Part shown: positions 20,566 through 34,200 of the stretch, one piece after another | Layout of the letters: every line of letters begins with the position of its first letter | Position numbering within the stretch: the stretch's first letter is position 1 | From: Malachius bipustulatus | Taxonomy: Eukaryota > Arthropoda > Insecta > Coleoptera > Melyridae | Direction: 5' to 3' | NCBI GenBank assembly: GCA_910589415.1 | Contig: OU342630.1 | Location: 88,284,186 to 88,348,185, forward strand | DNA length: 64,000 nt | Notes under the pieces: generated by a model | Databases searched by the model: none | The model's input: the letters and a program-made list of their open reading frames with translations, nothing else | Told to the model about the DNA's origin: nothing | Made by a program: the position numbers and the translations under genes

Positions 20566-22943
20566 ATCACCATAACCAATCTAATCAGTCTAATCGTTTC
20601 CCTAGACTTTTGACTTAGTGGAATCCATTTAAATAAAAAATAAGGTATAACTACCTACCTTTTGTACGCCACTGAACTAGTTGTTTGTTTGTATAAGCAA
20701 CTAATTAGGATATTAAAAGGGAACCTACTCAATTTCTACTGAAATAAGAAAATTAAATGCTATTATTTGCTTTATTATTGGTAGTTAACTACCTATCCCC
20801 CGTGAGTGCATGTAGGTGGGTTGTGAATCGGTGGTACACCACAGATTATGCCTTGAAGTGTTTTATACCAGCGTTCAGTTATCTTAAAGTTCATTATTTA
20901 CCGCATTCACAGTGTGGGGGTATCAGTATGCAAGAAGTTCATCTGTATTAAAGCGTAAATCTTGGATTATAAACGCAGGGCTGTATTTCGTGCTTTGTTT
21001 CATCTCCATCATATACATAGTTACAAATCTTCTTTGCATTGTTTATGGCGATATTAGCAGCTAGCTACACGGAAAGTATTTTATGTTTTTGCAATGACTT
21101 ATTTTAATGAGCTAGACGTTTTGCATAGTGCGGGGAATAATAATTTATTCCGCTGATGGGTTGAATATAATTAAATCATTATTTAATATTCTTTAAAAGT
21201 GAATTGAGTTAAATCTTGTAAACAATAATGTCTAGAAACATAAACTTTACACGTCATTTGTGAACCCTAACCAGCCTAAACATATCCCTCCCATATAAAA
21301 ACGGCAATGAACCATTATATAAAAAAAAACATATAAGTGCATAGTTAAATCTTTTTTCATTTTAATTAGGAATTAAATTTTAGTTTTTCTAGCTTTCTAG
21401 CAATTTAAAAATATGAATTCCTAATAAGTAGGCACTTCAAAATACATAGGTAAACGTATAAATAACTAAACTATCAAAAATTATAAAAACCAAATTACAG
21501 AATTATTGTCAATGTTTATTAATTAATGTAATGACTGTCATTAAATTGGTAAAGAAAAGAATAAAATATTTTTGGGAATAGATAGGTACGTACGGCACTG
21601 TTGATTTAGGTATCTACAATAATTCTATATTTTATACCTGTGTCATTTCCTGTGACATTTTACAAATTTTCAAAACGTTATGCCATATTATATTTTGTAA
21701 TTTTTTCGAAGAAAGAGTCGAATTTGACAGCTATAAGAAATGAGTAAAGAAACGAGTATATACCTATATACATTCTCGTATAGGTATACTTGTGGAATAT
21801 AATAAGGCTTTGAGAATTTTGAGAATAAAAGTTCAAAACAAATAAACAAGTGACCATTTTTATTAGCTTTGCTACTCAAAACTATTTCAGCTTTATAATC
21901 CAGGTCTACTGTAATAAAACGAGCTCTCTCGTGGTCCAATAACGTAAGAATGTAAGTTATATGTAAATTAGGGTCGTAAATCTGTATCACCTGCATTATT
22001 CTTACCACCTTATCATATCGGCGGACGCACCCAATAAATAATACCACACTGGATGCACTTTATATACTACATACTTTTATATGTATTTATAATATAGAAT
22101 GGTTTGCTGTTCGCTCACAGTTGGATTTAATGTCATCTTTTTATGTGCCCCAAAGATATATCGTCACCTTAATTGAAATAAATAGTGTAACATAGCCTGC
22201 ATTAGGGTTGCTAGTAAGTGAAACACAATGCATTATTCTCGTCTAATTGCTATTCATTACGTTAACAACTGTTGAGGTCGTTAGTTAAAGCTTTCAAGAA
22301 TGGGTTTAAATGAGTTCAGCTAAGTCGGGAAACTCAACATTTCTACAGAATCGTCAGAAAAGATTGTAACGTGAATAGAATTATTCCGTTTTATTCAGTT
22401 CCAAAAATATGACATACGTAAATAAGTAATTTTTTTCTGCGACGGGCTATAAGTTTGACCTTTTTTCCCCGTTGACAGGTAGAAAAATGCCTCATTATAT
22501 GAGCTGCATCTTATCGGGGAAATAAATGAATTAGCAGGGAAATAAATGAGTACTTATTTCCCCCGAAATGGCGGCTTAGGTATAGCTACTATTAACACTC
22601 AGATATCATTAAATTTATATCAAATATACGTAAAGGAAAGTTACCTTATTATCCAAATGGCAATTATTAAGGGAATTTTCATAATAATCACTATCCATAT
22701 TATTAAATTCACTCATCGAAAACTTACCAAAATCTTTGCAAAACTGTCTTCAATTTTAATTACATTAATATGACGTTTATGTAATAATTAAATCGTTTCG
22801 TTACCCAGGCAACGTCAATTACGATAAAGGACAGTTTGAAAATCCAAGTTTAACATAAATCACTTTTCCGACATAATTTTCAGTTATCTAACTACGTTTT
22901 TCGACATTCTAACACTGATATTTCCTCTCGCAGAAAAAAATTG
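20566..22943. other. AT-rich non-coding stretch
   Basis: No gene, RNA or repeat was recognised. The minus-strand 119-codon frame at 21688-22047 has no family features and very AT-rich codons. Confidence 0.5.
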
Positions 22944-23066
22944 TATATTACACACGAGAAAAAAGTGCGATTTTAGCTCTCGATGTGTTTGTCCCCTCCG
23001 CTAAACGCGTCGGGGACGAAATCACATCTCGAGCTAAAATCTATCACTTTTTTCTCTTGTATAATA
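22944..23066. mobile_element. Small foldback MITE, about 123 bp
   Basis: Left arm with GAGAAAAAAGTGCGATTTTAG and GCTCTCGATGTG is matched inverted by CACATCTCGAGCTAAAAT and CACTTTTTTCTC. The loop holds CGCTAAACGCG. No coding capacity. Confidence 0.8.
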
Positions 23067-23157
23067 AATAACTATTTCTGTTAAGTACAATAATTAATAT
23101 TCGGGATCATGATGTATCAGTTTATGTAACTTCTATCACATTATGTAATCTCTAAAC

Positions 23158-24158
23158 TACAAGGTGCACCATGTATCCTTCTCTATATTGCTATCTCCTG
23201 AACGCTAAGAGATACAGGGTCGGTTAAATTAGAGAAAAGATGCGCAGTTTTGTGGCCGTGTCGAATTCGTCAAAACATGCAAGATATCTGTGACCGTTCC
23301 TGAAATATCCTGAAAAAACTGAAAAATAGAGATTTCTTATTTTGGTCATATCTTTCTTATTTTTGAAAATTAATAAATAATTTTTTGTAGGCTTACATAA
23401 GCCGTTAAGAGCTATCCATCTGACATTTCAAAAATTTTCAAGGCCTACTAGATCCAAGAGATTTCACAGTCAACTTTCGTTTTTCTTATGGCCGCCATAT
23501 TATTTTTTTATGTCGTTCGATATGAAAAAAATAATGGAAACCAAAAATTAATAAACTTCAAAAAATAAATTTAAAAATTTTTTATTCTTCTTTTTTTAAA
23601 GAAAAACCTAAAAAACATCGTCGAAAAACGACAACATTTTTGTAAAATACGCCGAAATAGTGCTTGCCTTATGTTTTTTTAATTTATCTATGAAACTCGG
23701 TTTAAAAATGTGTCTTTTTTATAAAGAAAAAAGAAGAATAAAAAATTTTTAACGTTAAAAGTTTAACAATTTTTAGTTTTTATGATTTTTTTTATATCGA
23801 ACAACATAAAAAAACAATATGGTGGCTATAAGAAAAACGAAAGTTGACTATGAAAATTCTGGGATCTAGTCGGCTTTGAAAATTTTTGAAATATCAGATG
23901 GGTAGCTCTTGACGACTTATGTAAGCCCACAAAAAATTATTTATTAATCTTCAATAATAAAAAAGATATGGAAAAAATAAGAAATCTCGATTTTTCAGCT
24001 ATTTCAGGATATTTCAGGAGCAGTCACAGATATCTTGTATGTCTCGACGGAATCGAGATGGCCACAAAATTGCGCTCCTTTGGACTTGTTTAACCGACCC
24101 TCTATCTGTTAGCGTTAGGAGATAGCAATATAGAGAAGGATACATGGTGCACCCTGTA
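23158..24158. mobile_element. 1001-bp foldback element
   Basis: Left end TACAAGGTGCACCATGTATC, right end GATACATGGTGCACCCTGTA. The two arms match over almost their whole length, including GGTCGGTTAAATTAGAG/TTTAACCGACC and the GGATATTTCAGG blocks. Diverged relatives or fragments lie at 8600-8770, 37880-38110, 46703-47438, 47498-48150 and 63895-64000. No transposase. Confidence 0.9.
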
Positions 24159-24580
24159 TACTATTAATTTTCAAAATGAAAATATTAAAACCACATTGCT
24201 CGTTTGTCAGTAACACTAATTTTTTATGACATTTCGTTTATAAAACAGTATACTGTTGTGATTACATAATGTATCAAAATTACATAAACTGATATATCAG
24301 ATCCCTGATTACTTATGTTGCCTGCATGAACCTTAATTGTGTGTATCCATTTAAGTGCTTACCTATAAATAGTCTATAGACATCTATGGTAGGAATCAGT
24401 GTACAACATATCGGTGCCTAGGATCGTTTTAACGTTAAATTGCAAATTGACTATACATATAAAAATAAACACCCTAAACATTGAGATGTATTTATTTTAC
24501 TTTTTACATTATTATGTTGTGTTCAACTCTATAAGTACAGGTGTCCAAAGATTTCTCTGTCAATAATTTCAAATACCTGT
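24159..24580. other. Non-coding gap between elements
   Basis: Nothing recognised beyond AT-rich single-copy-looking sequence. Confidence 0.5.
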
Positions 24581-25318
24581 ACTCCTAATTAGGCTTTGCG
24601 GCTGCACCCTCAATACAACTTTACGCCTTTCAACCCTCCAGTAATCATCCCGTGCTTGTTTTTTTTTTTTTTTTTTTTATAAATTACAGCCCTAGTTTTT
24701 TGCTCGACAGATCACTGACTGTTTTCTGAAAACAAAGACATGTCATTTTTGAAAATCTAAGCTAGGTGTAGGTAGTACTTAGCTTGCCAAAAAACAAATA
24801 AACTAACTTAAAAAAATGTTTCCAAGGAGTAAAAAAGAACACACCTTGAGGCCTTTTCAAAATGAAATTATACTCTCTTGGGAAATAATATTCCTTAGAT
24901 ATAGGTAACTATGTATATTTAGGAAATTTCAAATATACTTCTATACAGGGTGATCTAAAAGCTCTATGACAAACTTTGGCAGATGACAGGTCTTTGACAA
25001 GGCCGAGGACAAGGCTTACCTTACTACACATTTAGACCTTTCAACCCCCAAGTAATCATCCCTCACTTGTTTTTTCCAAAATTGCACCCTCAGTTTTTTT
25101 TTTTGCTGAGCAGGATTACTGACTTTATTTTGAATACAATTATACGATAATTCTTTAAAAACCCGAGACGAGGCATGTCGACTCGGGTATTGCTTATCAT
25201 TCGTTACCATAGTAACGCTTTATTGTTGTCTCTGTTGTAACCTCTGATGTAAATGAAAGTATGACGAGAGCATAATTTCATTTTGAAAAGGGTACAAAAA
25301 TGAGAAAAAAAAAATTCA

Positions 25319-26425
25319 CTCGAGCGCGTCAGATTTTTAGAGGGGATGTTAAGTGACCCCGAAAGATGCTCACATTCAAAAGACTGACGATTTGAAGGTG
25401 ACGCAAGCTTACGGGAGCTTTTCAAAATTGCAAAAAAAAATCGCCATTTTGATTTTCTCGAGCGCGTCAGATTAAGATATGGACGGTTCATCTTGATGTC
25501 CCAGATCTGATGACCAATAATCTGACGATTATCTAGAGGGGTTTTCTTAATCTGACGACTTGAAAAAAAAATATATGAATGATTTACATCGTACGAAAAA
25601 TAGAATGCAAATAAAAATAAATCTATTTTTTAATTAGAATATAATTATATTGAGATTCGAAACTTTACATAATATGCAAATTTTTTGATGATTTTTTTAA
25701 ATCTTTTTTTTTTCTTTTGCTCCGACGATAATCCAAAATCCTCAAGCATTTTTTTAAAGTAACCAATGTAAATTTTTTAGTTTTATCGGATGTCTTTTCA
25801 CCACAAAATACACATTTCACAACATTCTCACTCATTTTTAATTGCGCGAAGTCGCAAAAACTTTAGTCAAAATCGAATGTAACAAGCCAAAGCGTTGATG
25901 ACAGCTGTGATGACGTCGCGAAAGTAGCGTCTGGACGGTACGAGAGAGCGAGAGATAGGGAAAGAGCGAAAGGGAAAGACAGGCGTGGAGTGGGGGATAC
26001 ATACTTTACCGCGCGTCTGCACCGTCTGCACGCACTCAACGTAATTAACGATTTTCGTTTCTTCGGCTTGTGGAAAACGGCAGATTATATTTTTCCCGAT
26101 ACCCTAGAATTATTTCCTTCAAATAAAAAAAAATCAACCGCGCTCGAGCATGTCCAAGTGACGTTTTTTTTTTGCAAGTTTGTAACCCTCCCACTCCTTA
26201 ACGTCACGCTTAAATCGTCAGATTATTAAAATGTACACATTTCAGTATGTAATTAACTTACCATACCTTAATCTGACACGCTCGAGTATTTCTAATGATC
26301 AATTTTTTTTTACTATTCTGATCAGCTGCCCTTGACGCGCGGCCCTGCATAGAGGTCTTATATAAGGTGGGGGTACTCAACAGGGTGCAAGGTATCCCTC
26401 CTTATATTAATCTGACGCGCTCGAG
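25319..26425. repeat. Nested CTCGAGCGCGTCAGATT inverted repeats
   Basis: The 17-base motif occurs at 25319-25335 and 25457-25473 on the + strand and inverted at 26270-26286 (one mismatch) and 26409-26425. The symmetric double pair looks like two nested transposon ends. Between them, 25900-26130 is GC-richer and resembles a promoter region placed upstream of the minus-strand frame at 25665-25835. Confidence 0.8.
25665..25835 (-). CDS. 56-residue zinc-finger-like frame, first exon or remnant
   Basis: Starts MSENVVKCVFCGEKTSDKTK. C-x2-C at residues 8-11 and a third Cys at residue 30, followed by RILDYRR and a very basic run RSKRKKKDLKK. This looks like the N-terminal metal-binding start of a transposon-encoded or DNA-binding protein, but the second metal pair is not complete here and the stop follows an A-rich run. 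It may be a first exon whose later part was deleted. The family is not named. Confidence 0.45.
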   Translation of the reverse strand: MSENVVKCVFCGEKTSDKTKKFTLVTLKKCLRILDYRRSKRKKKDLKKSSKNLHIM

Positions 26426-27134
26426 TAAATCCCGAAATCCCCTATTGGGCTCCCCTACTATTAAGAATAAAATGGGGGTTCAGAGGAAAGTTTTATTACA
26501 GTTTTGGCAAACAATAGCAAAATTTTACAAAACCCCACGCAAAGGGAATTTTTTGGCGCGTTCTACCGGCGGAACGGTTAGTCTTAAAAAAAAAAAACGT
26601 TATTTATGAGAAATTTAGGAAATTTTGTCTACTTTAATTTTGAATATGCCGACTTGTCGAACAAACGCAAAAAAAAGTGCAAAAGTTTGCGCAAAAAGTG
26701 CAAAAATCAAAGTTGGGGCTAAATTTTTGCCGACAAACTTCAAATTCATGGTCCAGCGACGCAAAAAACATACAGAGTGAGAAAATCAAAACTATAGCAA
26801 AATTTTCGTCTGATAATTCTAATATGCCTAGCCTAGACCTCATCTCCGACCTCAAGCTGTGTTATTTTTACTCCTTGACATGATTTTTGAAGATGGTTTA
26901 TTGTTTTTGGCAAGCAAAACTTGCTTCGATTTATTGTACCTAATCGCATGCCACTAGGTATATTCAGAAGGTAGTCAGTATTCATGTCGAGCTAGAGATG
27001 TAGAAACTAAGAGGGTGTAAACACTAAGGGTGTAATTTGAAAAAAATGCGATGAAAAAAAACAAGTAGGAGATGATTACTTTATTGAGGGTTGAAAGAGT
27101 TGGATCGAGGGTACAGCAGCAAAACCTTAGGAGT

Positions 27135-28130
27135 GTGTATTTATTTGAAATTTCTCAAATTTCATGTCATTCTGTTTTGAAATAACTTGGATACCTCTTG
27201 ATAAAGAAATTTTGGGACATCCTCCATAGTTTCAGTTTAAATTAAAAAACTATTAAACCGTCATATGTCTAGGCTAATGCATGTAACTGATTTTTTTTTC
27301 CGTAGTGAATCATGCAAAACAAATAAATAAAATCAACTGCTTTATCAAAGAAACAAACCATGGGTGTCTTGAAATCAAGTCAGTCACATCAATTAAAATT
27401 GCTCTACAATATTCTTATCATAATTGTACCGCTGTATAATTTCTTGAGAAGTGATATAACTGCAATATTAATTAATGTTCCCCCAAGAGGAAATAAACGT
27501 AATTAAATCATTTAAATTTTCACAAAAGTAAATTTTCTTCAAAAAAAAAGGTAATTTAGTTGGCAACTAAAGTTCTTGGCCTAGTTGATTTACCGTTCAA
27601 AACAGTTTTCTAAATAATACGGATGCTCTGAACGAGACAAGATGACAAGAATATTCCGACTGCTGTTCAGCTACAGACTGGAATGTCACGATAACCATCG
27701 AATATATGGATAAATGCACTCCACGTACGTGAAAGTATTCTGTATCTCTACTCCGGTGTATGTAATTTATAATTAATTTTATTTTATCGTCCGAGCAAAT
27801 GTTGAAATGACACACATTGAGTTAAAAGTCTTACCGATGGATTGCTGTTTGTAGTATTTATAATTTCATAAGTTTTTCTTATAGTGCCTACTCGCATCTC
27901 TATCTCGCGATGATTTTTATGATACCCATATCAAAATTATTCTGTATTTTTAATCTTATTTCTAAGATCTAATTCTTGATGCTAAAAAAGAAAGAAACCT
28001 GTTTTATATTATAAATTGTTGTATAAGCTCAATTTTTATATTAAAATAATAATTATTAAATTACGTGTTTTTAAAATATGCGAGATAGTTTTGCAATAAT
28101 TCTAGTTATAATTTTCGTTTTTTATTCCAG
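27135..28130. other. Sequence just upstream of the first netrin exon seen
   Basis: AT-rich, with no exon or repeat recognised. It ends in the splice acceptor TTTTTATTCCAG at 28119-28130. Confidence 0.6.
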
Positions 28131-28280
28131 CATGCGATTGTCATCCTATTGGAGCATCGGGGAAGACCTGCAATCAGGCCACTGGGCAGTGTCCTTGCAA
28201 GGATGGCGTCGTAGGAATCACTTGCAACCGCTGCGCCAAAGGATATCAGCAGAGCCGCTCACATATTGCTCCTTGCATCA
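28131..28280 (+). CDS. Net: Netrin exon: third laminin EGF repeat
   Basis: Acceptor TTCCAG before, donor GTAAGTA after. Reads [36 protein letters not shown] and PC, eight cysteines in all. It enters with two bases of a split codon, probably Ala, as in the conserved ACDCHP. A frame from the ATG at 28078 reads this exon out of phase and is not the protein. Confidence 0.97.
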
Positions 28281-31200
28281 GTAAGTACGGTACTGCAACT
28301 CATGTAAAGAATTCATAAGAGCCATGCTATCATGCTGTTTATTTTTTACGGGAAACTATAATAAGGCATAGAAATGAAGCAGTTGCTCCGAGCGATATCA
28401 CTTTTGTTCTGCTGTGTTAAAGCCATTTTTATTCTATTCCTTGATTGTTGCGGATCAAGATGTTTTCAATATTGAAGAATTCCTACTTCATTATTTTCAC
28501 TTGCAGGGAAATTTAGTTTTGGAATTGAACCGATTTTATTGACCTCTTTTAGGTCTAGACGTGTTTCTTGAGTTATATATTGTCAGTTTTAACCAATAGA
28601 ATATTATTTTTAGATCCCATCTTTACTCGAGCAACGTGCCGAAAATATAAAGAAAAATAATTAATAAAATTTCTGATTTTTTAAATAATTTCGACGCAAG
28701 TAATTTGCCCTTCTTCAATAAAGAAATATTTTGATTTGGATGAAAGTTTGTCTGCAATTACTGCGCTTTTTATTATTGTTAATGTTAAATAAATGTTTCA
28801 TGTTACTATAGCATCTGTCAATATGAATACCTATATTGATAACGTGAGAATCATTCTTGTCCAAGACGACTGTACCTATATTTATTTTCATAACTCTCTC
28901 TACCACAATTCAAGCAAATCCCCCAGCCTGGATTATTATGTCAGACATAGCGGTATTAAAGTAATAAATTTTACTATTTTGATTCTCCTTCAGATTTTCA
29001 TGATTTATGTGACAAATTATGTAAATTATGTTAACAAATGTTAACAGACCATTTTGACGTGCAGGAGCTATATGGTGTGTCCTAACTGGATGTATAATAT
29101 AATATAGGGTTTACCTACGCGCTAAATCCATAACATTAAAATTCTGATGAAATATGAATTAGGTTACAAGGGAATTTCAAAAAAGAATAATTAACACTGC
29201 AAATTATCACTATCGTATAACTTCTGTATATTTTCATTTAAATGAGAATTATTTTTTTTTTATTTCTAGACAGCGAATCGCATCATTTTTTCAAAGTCGA
29301 CATTACAATAATTATTATTGTCATAATCTTCTGACCTAATTTAGTGTTACTATTTACAAGAAGTTTTTGAAATTCCTCATTCTAATTTCTGTGGTAACTT
29401 GCTTAACTAATACAATTTTGAACAGTAAATTTGGTCAAAATATCGTTAAACCAATTTTCATATTATGATGTCATCATCTCTTAATGATAATTAATCTTTG
29501 AATATTTCATTATCTTTAACAGAGGGTAGAATTAAACGCACAAATTATCTACAGAACCATTATGTTAAATAATTATTATTTTTCCACGTGAAGATGGAAC
29601 GTCCAAAATTCGAAATGTCTGACCATCCTTTTTCACATCGTCGTGGTTGACCTACGTCAATGTAACAAACCTTTCGATTTTCATCTCTACTTTTGACATT
29701 ATTGAGATATTCTCAGTGATATAAATATTTTATTCTGACTTATTCCATCAGAAATTGCCACCTGCAACTCTTTTTTAATCTTAAATTTTACATAAATTCT
29801 CCAAAGTCTTCAAATAATGTTCTTTGATGATGGTTTCAGAACAAGTGTTACATGAATACAGCCATTGTCTAAACAATATTTTACTCATATAAGGGGTGCA
29901 TCAACTGTATTTAGACAACAATTTAGGGCATGTAGATAGATCTCCTCAAGACGAACCACTTTTATTTCAATTTTTTGATTTGGTCCCTCGTTTCTGAGGT
30001 CGCAGTTTCTATGTCTATTATTGGATCCAAAAATGCGGCATGCCAAAGAATGCATGAGAAAACATTTAAAACATCATAACTATCCAAATATTTTTCAGAG
30101 AAAAACATGATGTTTCCTTCGAGAATCTTTATTGTTTGAGATAATTCGTTTATACAGTTTATACAGGGTGATAAAAATCTTCAAAAAGTCTGAGATTTCT
30201 CAGCGCGTCGCTAAATAAAGAAACAAAAATAACAAATATTTCTGTACCATATGGAATAGAACATAGAAAGTTAAGATAAGGACCTGTAAGCGGTTTTCCT
30301 CCATCTTGAGCAGTTTTCATTGAACACTGTCATGAACTTTTAAAATTGCGATTTTCACTTGTTTATAACTCCTAATAATAAAAAAATACCCAGTCTAAAC
30401 TCCAGCTGTAAAAACCATTCGTATTTTTTCTTCTCAGACAATCTGAAAATACAAAACATAGGAGCATTCCATTTAAAAAAACGTATAGCTCAGATCCAAA
30501 ATAGTAGTCACTAACTGACATTACTAAAAAAAACAAATTTAGATAAGCGGCAAGCAGAAAATTTTCCTCTAAACATCAATTTCTGCGTGCCGCTTCTCTG
30601 AAATTGCTTTTCCAGTAATGTCAGTTAGTGACTACTATTATCAATCTGAGCTTTAACTTTTGATATGTTTCATATTGTTGGGTCACTCTGTACTTTTAAA
30701 TATAATTTCTTAATGCCCCTTTAGAGAGTCTCTAGCCACTCCAAAAACTGAATTTTCTTCAAGTCAAGGGACATTGCCACAATCTTCCGGGTTGTGGGAA
30801 AATACCGTGCGAATAACTCTCTATAATCAAAAAATACTCGTAAATATCCCAAATATAGGGTGATTCAGGTTTTACCTTGTTCAGGAATTGATAGAACGGA
30901 TTAAAATAACACGTTATTTTGTGATGTAACGTTTTCCTCAGAAACGCTTTATTTCTACGCTAGAGGTTGAGTTATTTTCTAGTTTTTTTCTCATAACTTT
31001 TGAACGAGTTATCGGATTTGGACTAAATAAACGCAGCTCACATTCATTTTGAACCTGTCATGACCTTCCAAAGTTTGAATCTTCTAGTACTCTTCGAAAT
31101 GCACTTTTTATGTTTGCTCTTTTTTTTGAAAAAAGTTACACAAAAAAAAATTATATAACGACTACACAGGACAATTTCCTGATGGCTCACAAAACTGGTT

Positions 31201-34200
31201 TATCTCTTATGAAAATTCAAGTTTTTACTTCGTTCTTGAGATATTTAAGAAAATTCAGGGCAATGTAATTACCAATTTTTTGATTTTTATTAGCGCTACA
31301 CAGCAAACCTTGAAAAACAAAAACTTAAACTGAAATGTTGGTCAAAAGTTCTCATTAGTTCCAGCTATACCAGCCCTTCAAAATCCTGATAGTTTTATTG
31401 CTTCCGTAAATCAATCATTCTAGCTGTCATTCCCATATTTTAAGTATTTTATTTAATTAAAAACTTGAATTAATTCACTAATTCGTCTATGCCAGAAGTG
31501 TATTGAAGCTGAAGGATTGCATTTTGAACATTTGTCATGCTGCCGCATTATTCGTTTATTCAGTCTAAATCGTTCAAAAGTTATGAGAAAAAAAACTAGA
31601 AAATAAATTCAACTTCATTTTAATCCGTTCTATAGATTCCTGAAGTTAATAACAAGATAAAACCTGGATCACAATGTATAGCTTTTTCTGTTTTTCTTCT
31701 GTTTTTCTGTTAGTTTTTCGTTTTTATTGTACAAATGTTACTTATTACTGTTTCGAAGTCTTCGCACAAAAATAATAACCGCAACGATAACATTATAAGT
31801 AGGTACTACAAAAAGTTATTATTATTACGGGAATTAAATTTTTCTATATTTAGATCATTACATACTGATGAATTGTACCTAAAAATAATTTGTTTCTTTC
31901 AGAGATTCCTGTAGTCCAGATGATGGCGACTGAGGAGGACGATGATGGTTACAGAGACGACCCGGATTCAGAGCCGGCAGGAGGTAAGTAAGTGCTACAA
32001 TAATTATGTTTTATACCTTATTATTTCCACATTGTTGCCGTCATTGTTCATTACTTTCACTTGCCCGTGTTCTGTAACTTTCATCAATGTTTAAACCTAG
32101 AGTTTACAATGTTGGCAAGAACGAGTTGAAATTATAAAACGGGTGAGAGGAAGATAATACCTTAGACCATTATTAAAACTATGTAATGGTATAAGGATAA
32201 TACAATATGGCTATAACTTTGATTAAGTATATAATAGTTTTTTCTTGAATCGTTTCATAAAGTTGCCATATCGATTGTTATTTTAGTTTTAAAATGACAT
32301 TCTTTTCGGCATAAGTGCCTCTAGAGTTTATAAATTTAGATTTCTTGACGTCTTAGAATTCATAAATTGTTGTTTCTTGGCGACTTTACTTATGTCACAC
32401 ACGACGCACTTGACGATTGTCATATTTGGTTTTCGGCCACATTTGACAATTTTCGTGGGTGCTTAATACACTCCCATTCTGCAACTTGTATCATAAATAG
32501 CTATTTTGTTGAATTGTTTCATACAGTTGTCATTTTGATTGCCACTTTAGTTTCGAAATGACATTCTTGTGGGCACAATTGCCTACAAGTATATTCTTCT
32601 ACGCACTAGTGCTTAAAAGTGACAAAAATGCCAATTAAAACAAATTTATTATGAAATTATTACTTCGATAATACAAGGTGTTAATTAATTAGGTACAATG
32701 GATTAAACACCCAATTATTTAAGTGACTTAAAAAAAAAATTATACGAACATGGGTCAACTAATGCTTCATATTTAGATATAGGGTTAAATTAATTGATTC
32801 GTCACTTATATGCCCGTATTCACAAACCATAATTTCCTAAATAATTACGTAATCAATTATCCCCATCTCATTCTATTGCAAAAAAACTGCATATCTCCAT
32901 CTCACTCATTTAATTAATTACGTAATTATTTAGGAAATTATCGTTTGTGAATACGGGCAATAGGATGTTAAACTTGAAAAAAATTGCTTTTTCATAAATA
33001 TCTCAAGCAGTCTTTAGTCGGTTTTGTGGGAATTTGGCAATGTTATTTGTAGTAATAGGGAGCTCCTTTAGCCTCGAATTTAAAATTACCAAGTCCAGTG
33101 GCGTACAGGGTGATTCATTATAATGTCGCCCCCCTTTAACTTTGTTATTTCATGTGTCCCAAAAAAATTAAAAGTGGGGTTATGTAGGTGCTAAAAAAGA
33201 CTTTTTTATACGTGTAACAAAAATTTGAAAGTAGATCAGTATACAGGGAAAACCAAAAATTTAATTTTTTTTTCAATGGATCACCCTATATATGAATTTA
33301 TTTTTCGATTCCTCGTAAAATTCTAAGCATAACTTGTATAACATACCGTATACGTAAATTCAAAGGCTTCTGAAATATTCGCATTTGAAACATCATCAAA
33401 TATTTTATAAAACACCTGTTGCAAATCAAGAAATCTAACAATAAAATGCTCTACTGGGCCTCCATTTTTTTCAACACATTTTATAAGGGTTTATAAGGGT
33501 TTATAAGGGTTGTTCGCATTTTCTCCAATGAATCTGTTATGAATTCTGGGTTATTTTAATTTAAATTATTAATTTTAAATCTTTTAGATGATCGAGGTTT
33601 TCAATTTGGTAGTTATACACACGGTTTTTTAAATAGTTTCAAATGCGAATATTTCAGAAACTATTGAATTTAGGTATACGGTATGTTATATAAATTATGC
33701 TTAGAATTTTACGAGGAAACGAAAAATAAATTCATATATAGGGTGTTCCATTGAAAAAAAAATTAAATTTTTGGTTTTCCCTGTATACTGATCTATTTTC
33801 AAATTTTTGTTATACGTACATATAAAAAAGTCTTTTTTAGCACCTACATAACCCTAATTTTAATTTTTTTGAGACACATGAAATAACAAAGTTAAAGGGG
33901 GGGCGACATTATAATGAATCACCCTGTACATGGAAACACTCTCACCAATTTTATTCAAAGAAAATGTAATATGCCACTAACTTTTTATTAATTTTCATAT
34001 TTTTTTCAGATTGAACAATTAAAATCAATACTTTTATGCTCTTGACTTTACTTAATAATTATGTTGATTGGTTTTTGAAAATAATTATAAAATCCACTTA
34101 ATTAATTGCACACCTCTTGACCAATCAAGAAACACAGCGAAAAAACAAAAAGAAAAAATTCATTAGTTTCGATGTTAAGCAAGGGTGTTTAATTTAGTGT

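Larger units (their letters stand above)
24581..27134. mobile_element. Composite inverted-repeat element, about 2.55 kb
   Basis: Left end ACTCCTAATTAGGCTTTGCG with TTTCAACCCTCC and AGTAATCATCCCG is matched inverted near 27057-27134 (GATGATTACT, GAGGGTTGAAAG, AAAACCTTAGGAGT). A third, direct copy of this end lies inside at about 25016-25110. Within it sits a second layer with CTCGAGCGCGTCAGATT ends and a small zinc-finger-like frame. The nesting order is not settled. Confidence 0.65.
28281..31902 (+). other. Netrin intron, 3.6 kb
   Basis: Begins GTAAGT and ends TTTCTTTCAG. Holds two foldback elements (30162-30692 and 30854-31680). The first 1.9 kb is AT-rich with nothing recognised. Confidence 0.9.

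Noticed and set aside
21688..22047. 119-codon minus-strand frame
   Set aside because: No domain or conserved pattern; composition equals the surrounding non-coding DNA.
28078..28284. 68-codon frame over the LE3 exon
   Set aside because: It reads through the intron acceptor and translates the netrin exon in the wrong phase; the eight-cysteine EGF frame is the true one.
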